The notes under the pieces: generated by a model
The model's database searches: none
What the model saw: the letters and a program-made list of their open reading frames with translations, nothing else
What the model was told of the DNA's origin: nothing
Part shown: piece after piece, positions 1 through 4,962 of the stretch
Layout of the letters: each line of letters starts with the position of its first letter
Numbering within the stretch: the first letter of the stretch is position 1
DNA from: Nitrospinota bacterium
GTDB taxonomy: Bacteria > Nitrospinota > Nitrospinia > UBA9942
Reading direction: 5' to 3'
Length of the DNA stretch: 5,142 nt
NCBI GenBank assembly: GCA_016234205.1
Contig: JACRGN010000002.1
Span: 1 to 5,142, forward strand
Position numbers and translations under genes: made by a program

Positions 1-153
1 ATGCCCTTAACATATGCAGTTAATATTTCCCGAAGCCTTTTATCCAATATGGCTTATTCATCTCTCATTTTAAGCACACTAATTCTTATCGTATTCACAG
101 TTATATTTAGTATTCTGTCTGTAAACCTGATTGAAAAGAGGATAATCAAGTAG
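1..153 (+). CDS. ABC-2 type exporter permease, C-terminal end (partial)
   Basis: Only the last 50 codons are present; the gene enters from the left edge and ends at TAG 151-153. The ATG at position 1 is most likely an internal methionine. The fragment opens with PLTYAVNISR, which matches the conserved 'NPLTYxVdxxR' stretch before the last membrane helix of ABC-2 permeases (drug or polysaccharide exporters of the DrrB/NodJ type). One hydrophobic helix follows at about residues 21-43, then a short basic cytoplasmic tail (EKRIIK), as usual for the end of this family. By family knowledge the protein would form the membrane channel of an ATP-driven exporter; substrate and partner ATPase lie outside the window. 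Assignment to the superfamily is fairly safe, the subfamily is not. Confidence 0.72.
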   Translation: MPLTYAVNISRSLLSNMAYSSLILSTLILIVFTVIFSILSVNLIEKRIIK

Positions 154-180
154 GCTTCAGATGTGCTATACAACTTTACC

Positions 181-206
181 CCCTAAGAGACCGAAGGTCT
201 TACGGG
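181..206. terminator. Imperfect hairpin between convergent genes, possible terminator
   Basis: This sits between the end of the exporter permease (153) and the end of the convergent small gene (209). Pairing CCC/GGG, TAAGA/TCTTA and CC/GG with a GAA loop gives a stem of about 10 bp, broken by a one-base bulge and a two-base bulge. No T-run follows on either strand, so it is not a canonical intrinsic terminator. Position between converging genes is the main argument. Confidence 0.3.
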
Positions 207-208
207 AT

Positions 209-400
209 TTATCCATGAGTATGGCAGACAAAAAATGGATAACTCTTTAAGAAATCAGTTAGGGCTGATATGGCAAGGGAAGATGCCTCCATCTCATCAG
301 GACAGATATGAGTTGATTCGCCGTAAAGTATATCTATCAACTCATTTATTGTTAGAGGAGTGCCTCCTTCATAATTATTTTTTATATCCTCATATCCCAT
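209..400 (-). CDS. Small protein of unknown function, paralogue of the upstream small gene
   Basis: Encodes 63 residues from the ATG at 398-400. An earlier in-frame ATG at 439 would add 13 residues, but it has no ribosome binding site and would overlap the upstream gene by 23 bp. The 400 start has a GGGGG 8 bases ahead and also matches the paralogue in length and motif position. I recognise no family. The clearest feature is LTINELIDILYGE at residues 16-28, which matches ITIDELTSMFYGE in the neighbouring protein (residues 13-25); both then run through an acidic stretch into a helix with a D-F pair (TDFL here, ADFI there). No signal peptide or membrane helix is seen. The tail is different and ends CHTHG. 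It is probably co-transcribed with the upstream paralogue. Confidence 0.6.
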   Translation of the reverse strand: MGYEDIKNNYEGGTPLTINELIDILYGESTHICPDEMEASSLAISALTDFLKSYPFFVCHTHG

Positions 401-408
401 AATTTTTG

Positions 409-413
409 CCCCC
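409..413 (-). promoter_or_regulatory. Ribosome binding site that decides the start of the second small gene
   Basis: Read on the minus strand, GGGGG lies 8 bases before the ATG at 400. The alternative ATG at 439 is preceded only by an A/T-rich stretch with no purine-rich core. This favours the shorter product and places the start 16 bp after the stop of the upstream gene. Confidence 0.5.
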
Positions 414-416
414 GGC

Positions 417-590
417 TTATGCAGAAGCATATTTTGCATTGTTTAAAATAAAATCTGCTATAACAACCTTCGCAAAAACCATATTATTGTCTTCATCATC
501 ACCTTTAATGAAATACTCTCCATAGAACATGGATGTAAGTTCATCAATCGTAATCTTCATCTCTTTATTATCAACATTAAACTGTGCCAT
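417..590 (-). CDS. Small acidic protein of unknown function, first of a tandem paralogous pair
   Basis: Encodes 57 residues, from ATG at 588-590 to TAA at 417-419. AGGAG lies 11 bases before the ATG (602-606), which supports real translation. The protein begins MAQFNVDNKEMK, followed by ITIDELTSMFYGE (residues 13-25), an acidic turn (GDDEDNN, residues 30-36) and a predicted helix MVFAKVVIADFILNN. An ungapped alignment of 37 residues with the next gene product gives 12 identities by my count, concentrated in the ITI-EL-YGE block and the D-F pair, so the two look like an old tandem duplication. There is no signal peptide, membrane segment or cysteine. I do not recognise the family and assign no function. 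Confidence 0.62.
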   Translation of the reverse strand: MAQFNVDNKEMKITIDELTSMFYGEYFIKGDDEDNNMVFAKVVIADFILNNAKYASA

Positions 591-699
591 TTCTTTACCT
601 GCTCCTTTACCTATATATTCGGATTTTCAATACAAATACTTAACTATATGACCACACAAAAACATCTAATCAATTATATTTATTAACCGATAATAAACT
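591..699. promoter_or_regulatory. Divergent intergenic spacer, presumed promoter region
   Basis: This 109-bp AT-rich spacer separates the minus-strand small genes (start 590) from the plus-strand basic protein (start 700), so promoters for both directions should lie here. The AGGAG for the leftward gene is at 602-606. I could not find a convincing -35/-10 pair on either strand. On the plus strand there is no Shine-Dalgarno-like sequence before the ATG at 700. No strong hairpin or operator-like symmetry was seen. Confidence 0.4.
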
Positions 700-1005
700 A
701 TGATAGACATCACAGTATATCCGCTTGTAAACCCAAACCCTGTACCAGCTAAGGGTAATAGTCCGCTATCCAAACAGAGGACATTGAAGGGGAAGATTGT
801 TTCAATACGGAAAGGAAGAAGGTCTAAACGACGCTTCGGAAGCTATACACAAAAGACTATTTCCGATGAAAGAAGGGTAAAGAGAGAACGGAGAGGACTT
901 GAATTAAATCAAGATAACCAAACAGCTAAATTCTTATTATGCCGGGTAGAGAATACAGAAAATGAGATAAAAGGGAAAGAGATAATTATACGGATTGTTG
1001 ATTAA
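700..1005 (+). CDS. Small Arg/Lys-rich protein of unknown function
   Basis: Encodes 101 residues, from ATG at 700 to TAA at 1003-1005; a TAA at 691-693 in frame excludes any earlier start. The protein starts with a Pro/Asn-rich segment (VYPLVNPNPVPAKG, residues 6-19). A very basic middle follows (about residues 28-66), containing RKGRRSKRRFG and DERRVKRERRG. The C-terminal part, LLCRVENTENEIKGKEIIIRIVD, has a beta-strand look. The basic region could bind nucleic acid or another polyanion, but that is inference from charge alone. No signal peptide, membrane helix or known domain is seen. The lack of a Shine-Dalgarno is a weakness. The length, the unbroken frame and the sensible composition favour a real gene, not recognised by me. 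Confidence 0.5.
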   Translation: MIDITVYPLVNPNPVPAKGNSPLSKQRTLKGKIVSIRKGRRSKRRFGSYTQKTISDERRVKRERRGLELNQDNQTAKFLLCRVENTENEIKGKEIIIRIVD

Positions 1006-1007
1006 AT

Positions 1008-1160
1008 TTGATTAGGGGGGAACCCCAATTACTGTTACAATTTAACAAAGATGGAGATTTAAGGGCGTATACTTTTAAAGGTGTTAAAGAGGAGCAATTT
1101 ATTGGTTTTGGAAGATTCCCCGGAGGGAATCTTCCAAATTTAATCCTTAGTTCACCTTAA
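1008..1160 (+). pseudogene. Protein-like reading frame without a clear start, possible gene remnant
   Basis: A frame open from 1002 to the TAA at 1158-1160 encodes a plausible protein segment: LLLQFNKDGDLRAYTFKGV and then KEEQFIGFGRFPGGN. It contains no ATG. The only near-start is a TTG at 1008, which overlaps no recognisable ribosome binding site, and the frame differs from that of the preceding gene, which stops at 1005. The last 14 bases overlap the end of the cold-shock gene on the other strand. It may be the end of a gene truncated by rearrangement, or a chance frame. The alternating hydrophobic pattern with DG turns is what makes a remnant plausible; the part from about residue 34 onward coincides with a perfect hairpin and may not be coding. 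Confidence 0.3.
1107..1138. terminator. Perfect 14-bp hairpin downstream of the cold-shock gene
   Basis: TTTGGAAGATTCCC (1107-1120) and its exact reverse complement (1125-1138) flank a CGGA loop. It starts 9 bp beyond the stop codon of the cold-shock gene, where a transcription terminator or a 3' stabilising stem is expected. Neither strand has a T-run after the stem: the leftward transcript continues with AACC. It may act mainly as a barrier to 3' exonucleases, or the terminator may be atypical. Confidence 0.5.
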
Positions 1161-1350
1161 CAACATTGGATGCCTTAGGGCCCTTTGGGCCGCTTGTAAC
1201 TTCAAACTCAACCTGCTGTCCTTCATTGAGACTCTTATATCCTTCATCCTTAATATCGGAATAATGAACGAATATATCCTCGCCGCCTTCTTGCTGGATG
1301 AATCCAAAACCCTTGGTGTTATTGAACCATTTTACTGTTCCTTTTGCCAT
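1147..1350 (-). CDS. csp: Cold-shock protein, CspA family
   Basis: A complete 67-residue single cold-shock domain, the usual length for this family. RNP1 is KGFGFI (residues 13-18) and RNP2 is DIFVHY (residues 25-30). The aromatic residues W8, F15, F17, F27 and H29 form the expected single-stranded nucleic-acid binding face. The C-terminal GPKGPKASNVV is also typical. Such proteins bind RNA and ssDNA in the cytoplasm and keep mRNA unfolded, either on temperature downshift or constitutively; which applies here cannot be told. AGGAGG (1359-1364) lies 8 bases before the ATG, a near-ideal ribosome binding site. The gene appears to stand alone: the terminator at 1442-1481 lies upstream and the hairpin at 1107-1138 downstream. 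The particular paralogue letter cannot be assigned. Confidence 0.95.
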   Translation of the reverse strand: MAKGTVKWFNNTKGFGFIQQEGGEDIFVHYSDIKDEGYKSLNEGQQVEFEVTSGPKGPKASNVVKVN

Positions 1351-1378
1351 TGCAACTTCCTCCTTCCTGAAATCTAAA

Positions 1379-1412
1379 GCTGACCTTAAATTTACTTGCT
1401 AACCTTAAGGTC
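1379..1412 (-). promoter_or_regulatory. Repeated ACCTTAA units in the cold-shock gene leader
   Basis: On the plus strand GCTGACCTTAA (1379-1389) is repeated as GCTAACCTTAA (1398-1408), one mismatch in 11. The second copy runs into the palindrome CCTTAAGG. In addition GACCTTAA (1382-1389) and TTAAGGTC (1405-1412) form an inverted repeat with a 15-base spacer. The block lies 29-62 bases upstream of the cold-shock start codon, so it would be in the promoter or 5' leader. It could be an operator or an mRNA fold; the sequence alone does not tell which. Confidence 0.35.
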
Positions 1413-1441
1413 TATTACTGCCCATTTAAATCGACCAGGCA

Positions 1442-1481
1442 TAAAAAAAAACTGTAAAGGAATCTAATCACCTTTACAGTT
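1442..1481 (-). terminator. Rho-independent terminator of the importer operon
   Basis: In the minus-strand transcript AACTGTAAAGG (1471-1481) pairs with CCTTTACAGTT (1450-1460), an 11-bp perfect stem around a 10-base loop, followed by an unbroken run of T (1443-1450). The stem begins about 45 bases after the stop of the ATPase gene. This is the clearest terminator in the window. It separates the importer operon from the cold-shock gene, which therefore needs its own promoter. Confidence 0.88.
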
Positions 1482-1525
1482 AATTATAACCCGTAGTAAA
1501 TTTATACCATTTCCATATTGTGTTG

Positions 1526-2311
1526 TCAACTGTTTTCTTTTATGTTTTCTTTTAAAAAAACATAATTTATTTTATTCAGTGGATTTAAGGGATGAATTAC
1601 ATCTGAAAAAGTTACATCAATGTCAAAGGCATCCTTCAGTAATTCACCTGTTATTACCTTATGTGGCTCGCCTGATGCGATTAACCTGCCCTCTTTAATT
1701 ATATAAACCATATCAAACTGAAATGCCATGTTTATATCATGCAAGGCTGTAATAACAGATATATTTTTACTGTCTCTGAGATTCCTCAGCAGTCTTATCA
1801 ATTCTATCTGATACTTAATATCAAGGTTGGCAAGCGGTTCATCAAGGAGTAGAATCCCTGCCCCCTGAAGGAGTGTCATAGCTATAAAAACCCTTCTCCT
1901 CTCGCCTCCACTTAGTTCAGTTATTGAGGAGTCTTTCTTTTCAGTAAGTCCAACCATTTCTATTGCATCTTCAGGTGATAGTTGCGGGGGTATGTCATAC
2001 GGATAAAGCCCCATACTGACAAGCTCCATTACCCTGAAAGGGGCATTTATATCAAGCATCTGTGGAAGGTAGCTTATAAGCTTTGCCCTGTCTTTTCCCT
2101 TATAATGATGGAGCGGCTTATTCCACAAGTTTATCTCTCCCATTTGAGGCATGAGAATCCCCGCTGATAGCTTTAGCAATGTGGACTTCCCTGAGCCGTT
2201 TGCCCCTAACAGACCAATGAACTCTCCGCCATTAACAGATATTGACAGATCTTTTATAAATTCTTCCCTGTTGTATGAAAAAGAAACTTTCTTTAAATCA
2301 AGTATTCCCAT
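1526..2311 (-). CDS. ABC importer ATPase, FecE/BtuD/HmuV type
   Basis: A 261-residue nucleotide-binding subunit, normal length for the family. Visible motifs are Walker A GANGSGKST (36-44), Q-loop YLPQ (Gln84), signature LSGGE (133-137), Walker B ILLLDEP with catalytic Glu158, D-loop ANLD (161-164) and switch His191 (ALHDIN). By family knowledge it hydrolyses ATP on the cytoplasmic side to power import through the FecCD-type permease encoded just upstream. Likely ligands are ferric siderophores, haem, corrinoids or other metal complexes; sequence alone does not choose. Start is ATG 2309-2311, giving the normal N-terminus (MGILDLKKVSFSY). Oddly, the bases before it are pyrimidine-rich (TTTTGTTCTT) with no Shine-Dalgarno, and a 139-bp gap holding an inverted repeat separates it from the permease, so coupled translation is unlikely. 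The gene is followed by a strong terminator. Confidence 0.93.
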   Translation of the reverse strand: MGILDLKKVSFSYNREEFIKDLSISVNGGEFIGLLGANGSGKSTLLKLSAGILMPQMGEINLWNKPLHHYKGKDRAKLISYLPQMLDINAPFRVMELVSMGLYPYDIPPQLSPEDAIEMVGLTEKKDSSITELSGGERRRVFIAMTLLQGAGILLLDEPLANLDIKYQIELIRLLRNLRDSKNISVITALHDINMAFQFDMVYIIKEGRLIASGEPHKVITGELLKDAFDIDVTFSDVIHPLNPLNKINYVFLKENIKENS

Positions 2312-2328
2312 AAGAACAAAAGAAAAGA

Positions 2329-2431
2329 TTAAGGAGAAATAGGGAAATTGGAGAAGAGGAGAGAAAAAAATAACAATAAAAGTTTAAAATATTTTTCTCC
2401 CTTTCTAACCTTCTTCTCCCTTTCTCCTTAA
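2329..2431. repeat. Polypurine/polypyrimidine imperfect inverted repeat between permease and ATPase genes
   Basis: The outer arms TTAAGGAGAAA (2329-2339) and TTTCTCCTTAA (2421-2431) are perfect 11-bp inverted copies. Inside them the left half is almost all purine on the plus strand (2331-2370). The right half is almost all pyrimidine (2391-2428), and the two can be aligned with a few gaps over about 43 bases. A central AT-rich loop lies near 2371-2388. It occupies nearly the whole gap between the permease stop (2451) and the ATPase start (2311). It contains no gene and looks like an inserted small repeat element or a strong mRNA stem; no target duplication was evident. Confidence 0.6.
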
Positions 2432-2450
2432 ATGATTTTATAATTTTTCC

Positions 2451-3431
2451 TCAGACTCCCAGTATCTCTTTTTTTCTCAAGAGATATAGAAAATATGGTG
2501 CGCCGATTATAGCAGTTATAATCCCTGCTGGAATCTCTGTTGGAGAGATAATTGTCCTGCCAATTGTATCTGCCATACAGAGCAAGGTCCCGCCTGCCAA
2601 TGCAGATAAGGGTAATAAGAATCTGCAATCTGAGCCGACAAAATACCTTACTATATGAGGTATTAAAAGCCCTATAAAACCCACTATGCCGCCGAGTGAT
2701 ACAGATGAAGCTGTCATAAGCCCTACTGAAATAAATAGGATTAATCTCTCTTTAACTGGAGAAAAGCCAAGACTATGGGCAATCTCGTCTCCAAGTATCA
2801 GAGCATTTAAACCCTTCACCCTCCAGATAGAAAGTAAAAAACCGGCAAAGATAAAGGCAAATCCGTAGGGAATCAATAACCAGTCTGCCATTGATAAATC
2901 TCCAAACATCCAGAGCATCGCCCTTTTCAATCCCTCATCCGCCGAAACACTCATAACAAGCATAAGGATTGATGAAAAAAGAAAACCCATCCCAATACCT
3001 GCAAGCAGTAACCTCTCAGGCAAAAGCCCTCCCTTTTTATACCCCATAACACCAACTGCAATACCGGTAAAGATGGCACCAATAAAGGCAAGTAATGGAA
3101 TACTGAATAATCCAAATATAATTTTCCCGAATAGAAGACCTATAACAGCCATTAGGGTTGCACCACTTGATATGCCGAGTATATAGGGGTCTGCGAGGGG
3201 GTTTCTAAGAAGCCCTTGAAGGACAGCCCCTGATGCACCAAGGGCTGAACCCATAAGGATTGAAACTAATACACGCGGAAGCCTTATTGAAAAAATTATC
3301 TGCCTGCCTGTATCATCCAGATTAAATGGGTTAATGAATTTTGGGCCAATCAAAACAGATAAAAATAATATTATTAAAGATAAAACGATTAATAATATAA
3401 TTTTTGGGCTTTTCACGAAATATAAAGGCAT
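2451..3431 (-). CDS. ABC importer permease, FecCD/BtuC family
   Basis: A 326-residue, very hydrophobic inner-membrane protein, normal length for the FecCD family, which usually has about ten membrane helices. Family hallmarks appear in order: RLPRVL (50-55) before the second helix, GSALGASGAVLQGLLRNPLA (61-80) continuing into DPYILGISSGA, LGDEIAHSLG (213-222) in the loop expected to contact the ATPase, GGIVGFIGLLIPHIVR (247-262), and PTEIPAGIITAIIGAPYF (297-314). It should form a homodimeric channel for an iron chelate, haem, corrinoid or related ligand delivered by a periplasmic binding protein not found here. The start at 3431 lies 14 bp after the regulator stop, with AGGA overlapping that stop, so the two genes are probably co-transcribed. 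The ATPase follows 139 bp downstream. Substrate is not assignable. Confidence 0.94.
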   Translation of the reverse strand: MPLYFVKSPKIILLIVLSLIILFLSVLIGPKFINPFNLDDTGRQIIFSIRLPRVLVSILMGSALGASGAVLQGLLRNPLADPYILGISSGATLMAVIGLLFGKIIFGLFSIPLLAFIGAIFTGIAVGVMGYKKGGLLPERLLLAGIGMGFLFSSILMLVMSVSADEGLKRAMLWMFGDLSMADWLLIPYGFAFIFAGFLLSIWRVKGLNALILGDEIAHSLGFSPVKERLILFISVGLMTASSVSLGGIVGFIGLLIPHIVRYFVGSDCRFLLPLSALAGGTLLCMADTIGRTIISPTEIPAGIITAIIGAPYFLYLLRKKEILGV

Positions 3432-3445
3432 TAAGAGTTATCATC

Positions 3446-4900
3446 CTATATCATTTCCTTCAAGTTCAGCATATCTACAAACGCATCTACAACCTCAGGG
3501 TCAAACTGGGATCCTGACATCTTTTTTAGCTCTTTCACTGCTTCTGAAACAGAAATTGCCTTTTTGTAAGGCCTTACGGATGTCATTGCCTCAAATGCAT
3601 CGGCTACTGCAATAATCCTTGCCCCAAGCAAAATCTCTTTTCCTTTCGTATTATCTAAACCGTTCCTTCCATCAAAATATGTATGGTGCTGCCGGACAAT
3701 GGCAGCCACATCTCCCAGTCCATCCATCTTATCCAGTATCTTGCCGCCAATCTCCGGGTGGTCTCTCATAATCCGAACCTCATCTTCATTTAGAGACCCC
3801 TTTTTTAGAAGAATATGGTCAGGGATGCCGATCTTACCTATATCATGGAGAATCCCTGCCCTATAGATGGTCTCTATTTCCCGGTCTGATACACCCATCT
3901 TTACCGCGACACCCTTAGAATATTCTGCCATGCGGATTGCATGACCGGCAGTGTAAGGGTCCCTTGCCTCTATGGCACTTGCGAGGGTTGCTATTATCCC
4001 GATGTATATATACTGTACCCTGCCGTATAGCCTGCTGTTTTCCAGAGCAATAGCAGCCTGACCGCATAAAACAGATACCAATTCCATATCTGAATGGGTA
4101 AACGGCTGACTATCTGTTGTCTTTGATAGGTTTAAAACCCCATGGAGTTTTTCCTTGATAATAATCGGAATGCACAGGGCTGACCTTATCTCCTGGCTTT
4201 TCATCATATCCTTCAAATTCTGGGGTATATCTGAATCTTCATTAAGGAGAAGCGGTTCTCTATTTTCCGCAACCCAGCCTGCAATGCCTTCACCTATTTT
4301 GAGCCTGATGGCAGTGTCTGAATCCACCTCAAGTCCAATGGATGCCTTCAGAATAAGGCTGCCATCATCCTCCAGAAGCATAAGGGATGCCCTGTCAGAG
4401 GATGTATATCTGCTGCTTTCCTCCACAATACTCTTAAGGAGGCTGTTAATATCCAGCTCGCTTAAGAGTTTTTTATTCATCTCAAAAATTGGGATAAACG
4501 CCTTGAGCCTCAGATTCTCTTTTATGATGTCATTTTTTCTTATGACATCCTCCACTGAACTCTTAAGCTCATGCGGCGTGAATGGCTTCAGGATAAACCC
4601 TTGGGCACCCTGTTTCATGGATTCTATGGCAGTATCAATTGTCCCGTGCCCTGTAATGACTATAATGGGGATATCTGCTGAAACATCTTCCCTTATCTTC
4701 TTTATAAGGGTCATCCCGCCCATTCCCGACATCTTTATATCAGTAATAACAACATCAAACTCGCCTGCTTTAAGCTGCTCATACCCATCCTCTCCAGAAG
4801 ATACGGTTATCACATTATAGCCCGCCCTTCTTAATATCTCGGATGAGGTATTGAGGATTACTATCTCATCGTCTACAATAAGGATATTTTCCTTTGGCAT
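3446..4900 (-). CDS. Response regulator with REC, GAF and HD-GYP domains
   Basis: 484 residues. The receiver domain (about 4-120) has acidic D10/D11, phospho-acceptor D54 (VVITDIKMSG), T83 and K105 (LKPF). A GAF sensor domain spans about 142-290, with GEGIAGWVAENREPLLL and ALCIPIIIKEKLHGVLNL. The HD-GYP domain (about 300-478) keeps H320 (YTAGH), H352-D353 (LHDIGK), H381 (HPEIGG), H405-H406 and D434 (ADAFEAMT). The family degrades cyclic-di-GMP, or in some members cGAMP, using a di- or tri-iron centre. Here the usual HHExxDGxGYP reads HHTYFDGRNGL, so the GYP triplet has become NGL and the Glu is Thr. The metal site looks intact, so activity is plausible but altered specificity is possible. The start at 4900 gives a normal receiver N-terminus (MPKENILIVDDE). 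There is no good Shine-Dalgarno, and a palindrome ends 10 bases upstream. No partner kinase is in view. Confidence 0.93.
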   Translation of the reverse strand: MPKENILIVDDEIVILNTSSEILRRAGYNVITVSSGEDGYEQLKAGEFDVVITDIKMSGMGGMTLIKKIREDVSADIPIIVITGHGTIDTAIESMKQGAQGFILKPFTPHELKSSVEDVIRKNDIIKENLRLKAFIPIFEMNKKLLSELDINSLLKSIVEESSRYTSSDRASLMLLEDDGSLILKASIGLEVDSDTAIRLKIGEGIAGWVAENREPLLLNEDSDIPQNLKDMMKSQEIRSALCIPIIIKEKLHGVLNLSKTTDSQPFTHSDMELVSVLCGQAAIALENSRLYGRVQYIYIGIIATLASAIEARDPYTAGHAIRMAEYSKGVAVKMGVSDREIETIYRAGILHDIGKIGIPDHILLKKGSLNEDEVRIMRDHPEIGGKILDKMDGLGDVAAIVRQHHTYFDGRNGLDNTKGKEILLGARIIAVADAFEAMTSVRPYKKAISVSEAVKELKKMSGSQFDPEVVDAFVDMLNLKEMI

Positions 4901-4910
4901 ATTAGTTTAT

Positions 4911-4961
4911 CCCGCACATAACCTACTACGAAGAGATTCTTCGCAGAGGGTTATGTGCGGG
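4911..4961. repeat. 51-bp near-perfect palindrome between ThDP enzyme and regulator genes
   Basis: The outer arms CCCGCACATAACC (4911-4923) and GGTTATGTGCGGG (4949-4961) are exact inverted copies. An inner stem CGAAGA (4929-4934) and TCTTCG (4938-4943) closes a GAT loop. Between them the symmetry continues (T-G wobble, C-G, T-A) with only two mismatches, so the whole 51 bp can fold as a stem of about 24 positions. TTAGT (4902-4906) and ACTAA (4962-4966) extend it on both sides, offset by four bases. It begins 1 base after the stop codon of the upstream gene. No T-run follows on either strand, so a canonical intrinsic terminator is unlikely; a dispersed palindromic repeat or an mRNA processing stem are alternatives. 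Confidence 0.8.
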
Positions 4962-4962
4962 A

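Noticed and set aside
401..439. Longer form of the second small gene starting at the ATG at 437-439
   Set aside because: There is no Shine-Dalgarno before it, it would overlap the upstream gene by 23 bp, and the extra 13 residues have no counterpart in alignment with the paralogue.
209..590. The tandem small genes as precursor peptides for the nearby exporter (RiPP or bacteriocin type)
   Set aside because: The pair lies on the opposite strand to the exporter fragment, shows no leader/core division or double-glycine cleavage site at a sensible place, and no modifying enzyme is in the window.
591..699. A defined -35/-10 promoter pair in the divergent spacer
   Set aside because: Several AT-rich near-matches such as TTGATT with CATATA on the minus strand were seen, but matches to consensus were too poor to call a specific promoter.
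2428..2628. Minus-strand frame of 66 codons overlapping the permease 3' end
   Set aside because: It is out of frame with the well-supported permease gene and has no ribosome binding site or domain character.
4155..4820. Long plus-strand open frame of 221 codons, Ser/Ile-rich
   Set aside because: It lies wholly inside the receiver-GAF part of the response regulator on the other strand and has low-complexity Ser/Ile/Leu content typical of an antisense shadow.
4901..4962. A cobalamin or other riboswitch ahead of the regulator-importer genes
   Set aside because: The gap is only 62 bp and is taken up by a simple palindrome; no B12-box-like or other aptamer signature was seen.
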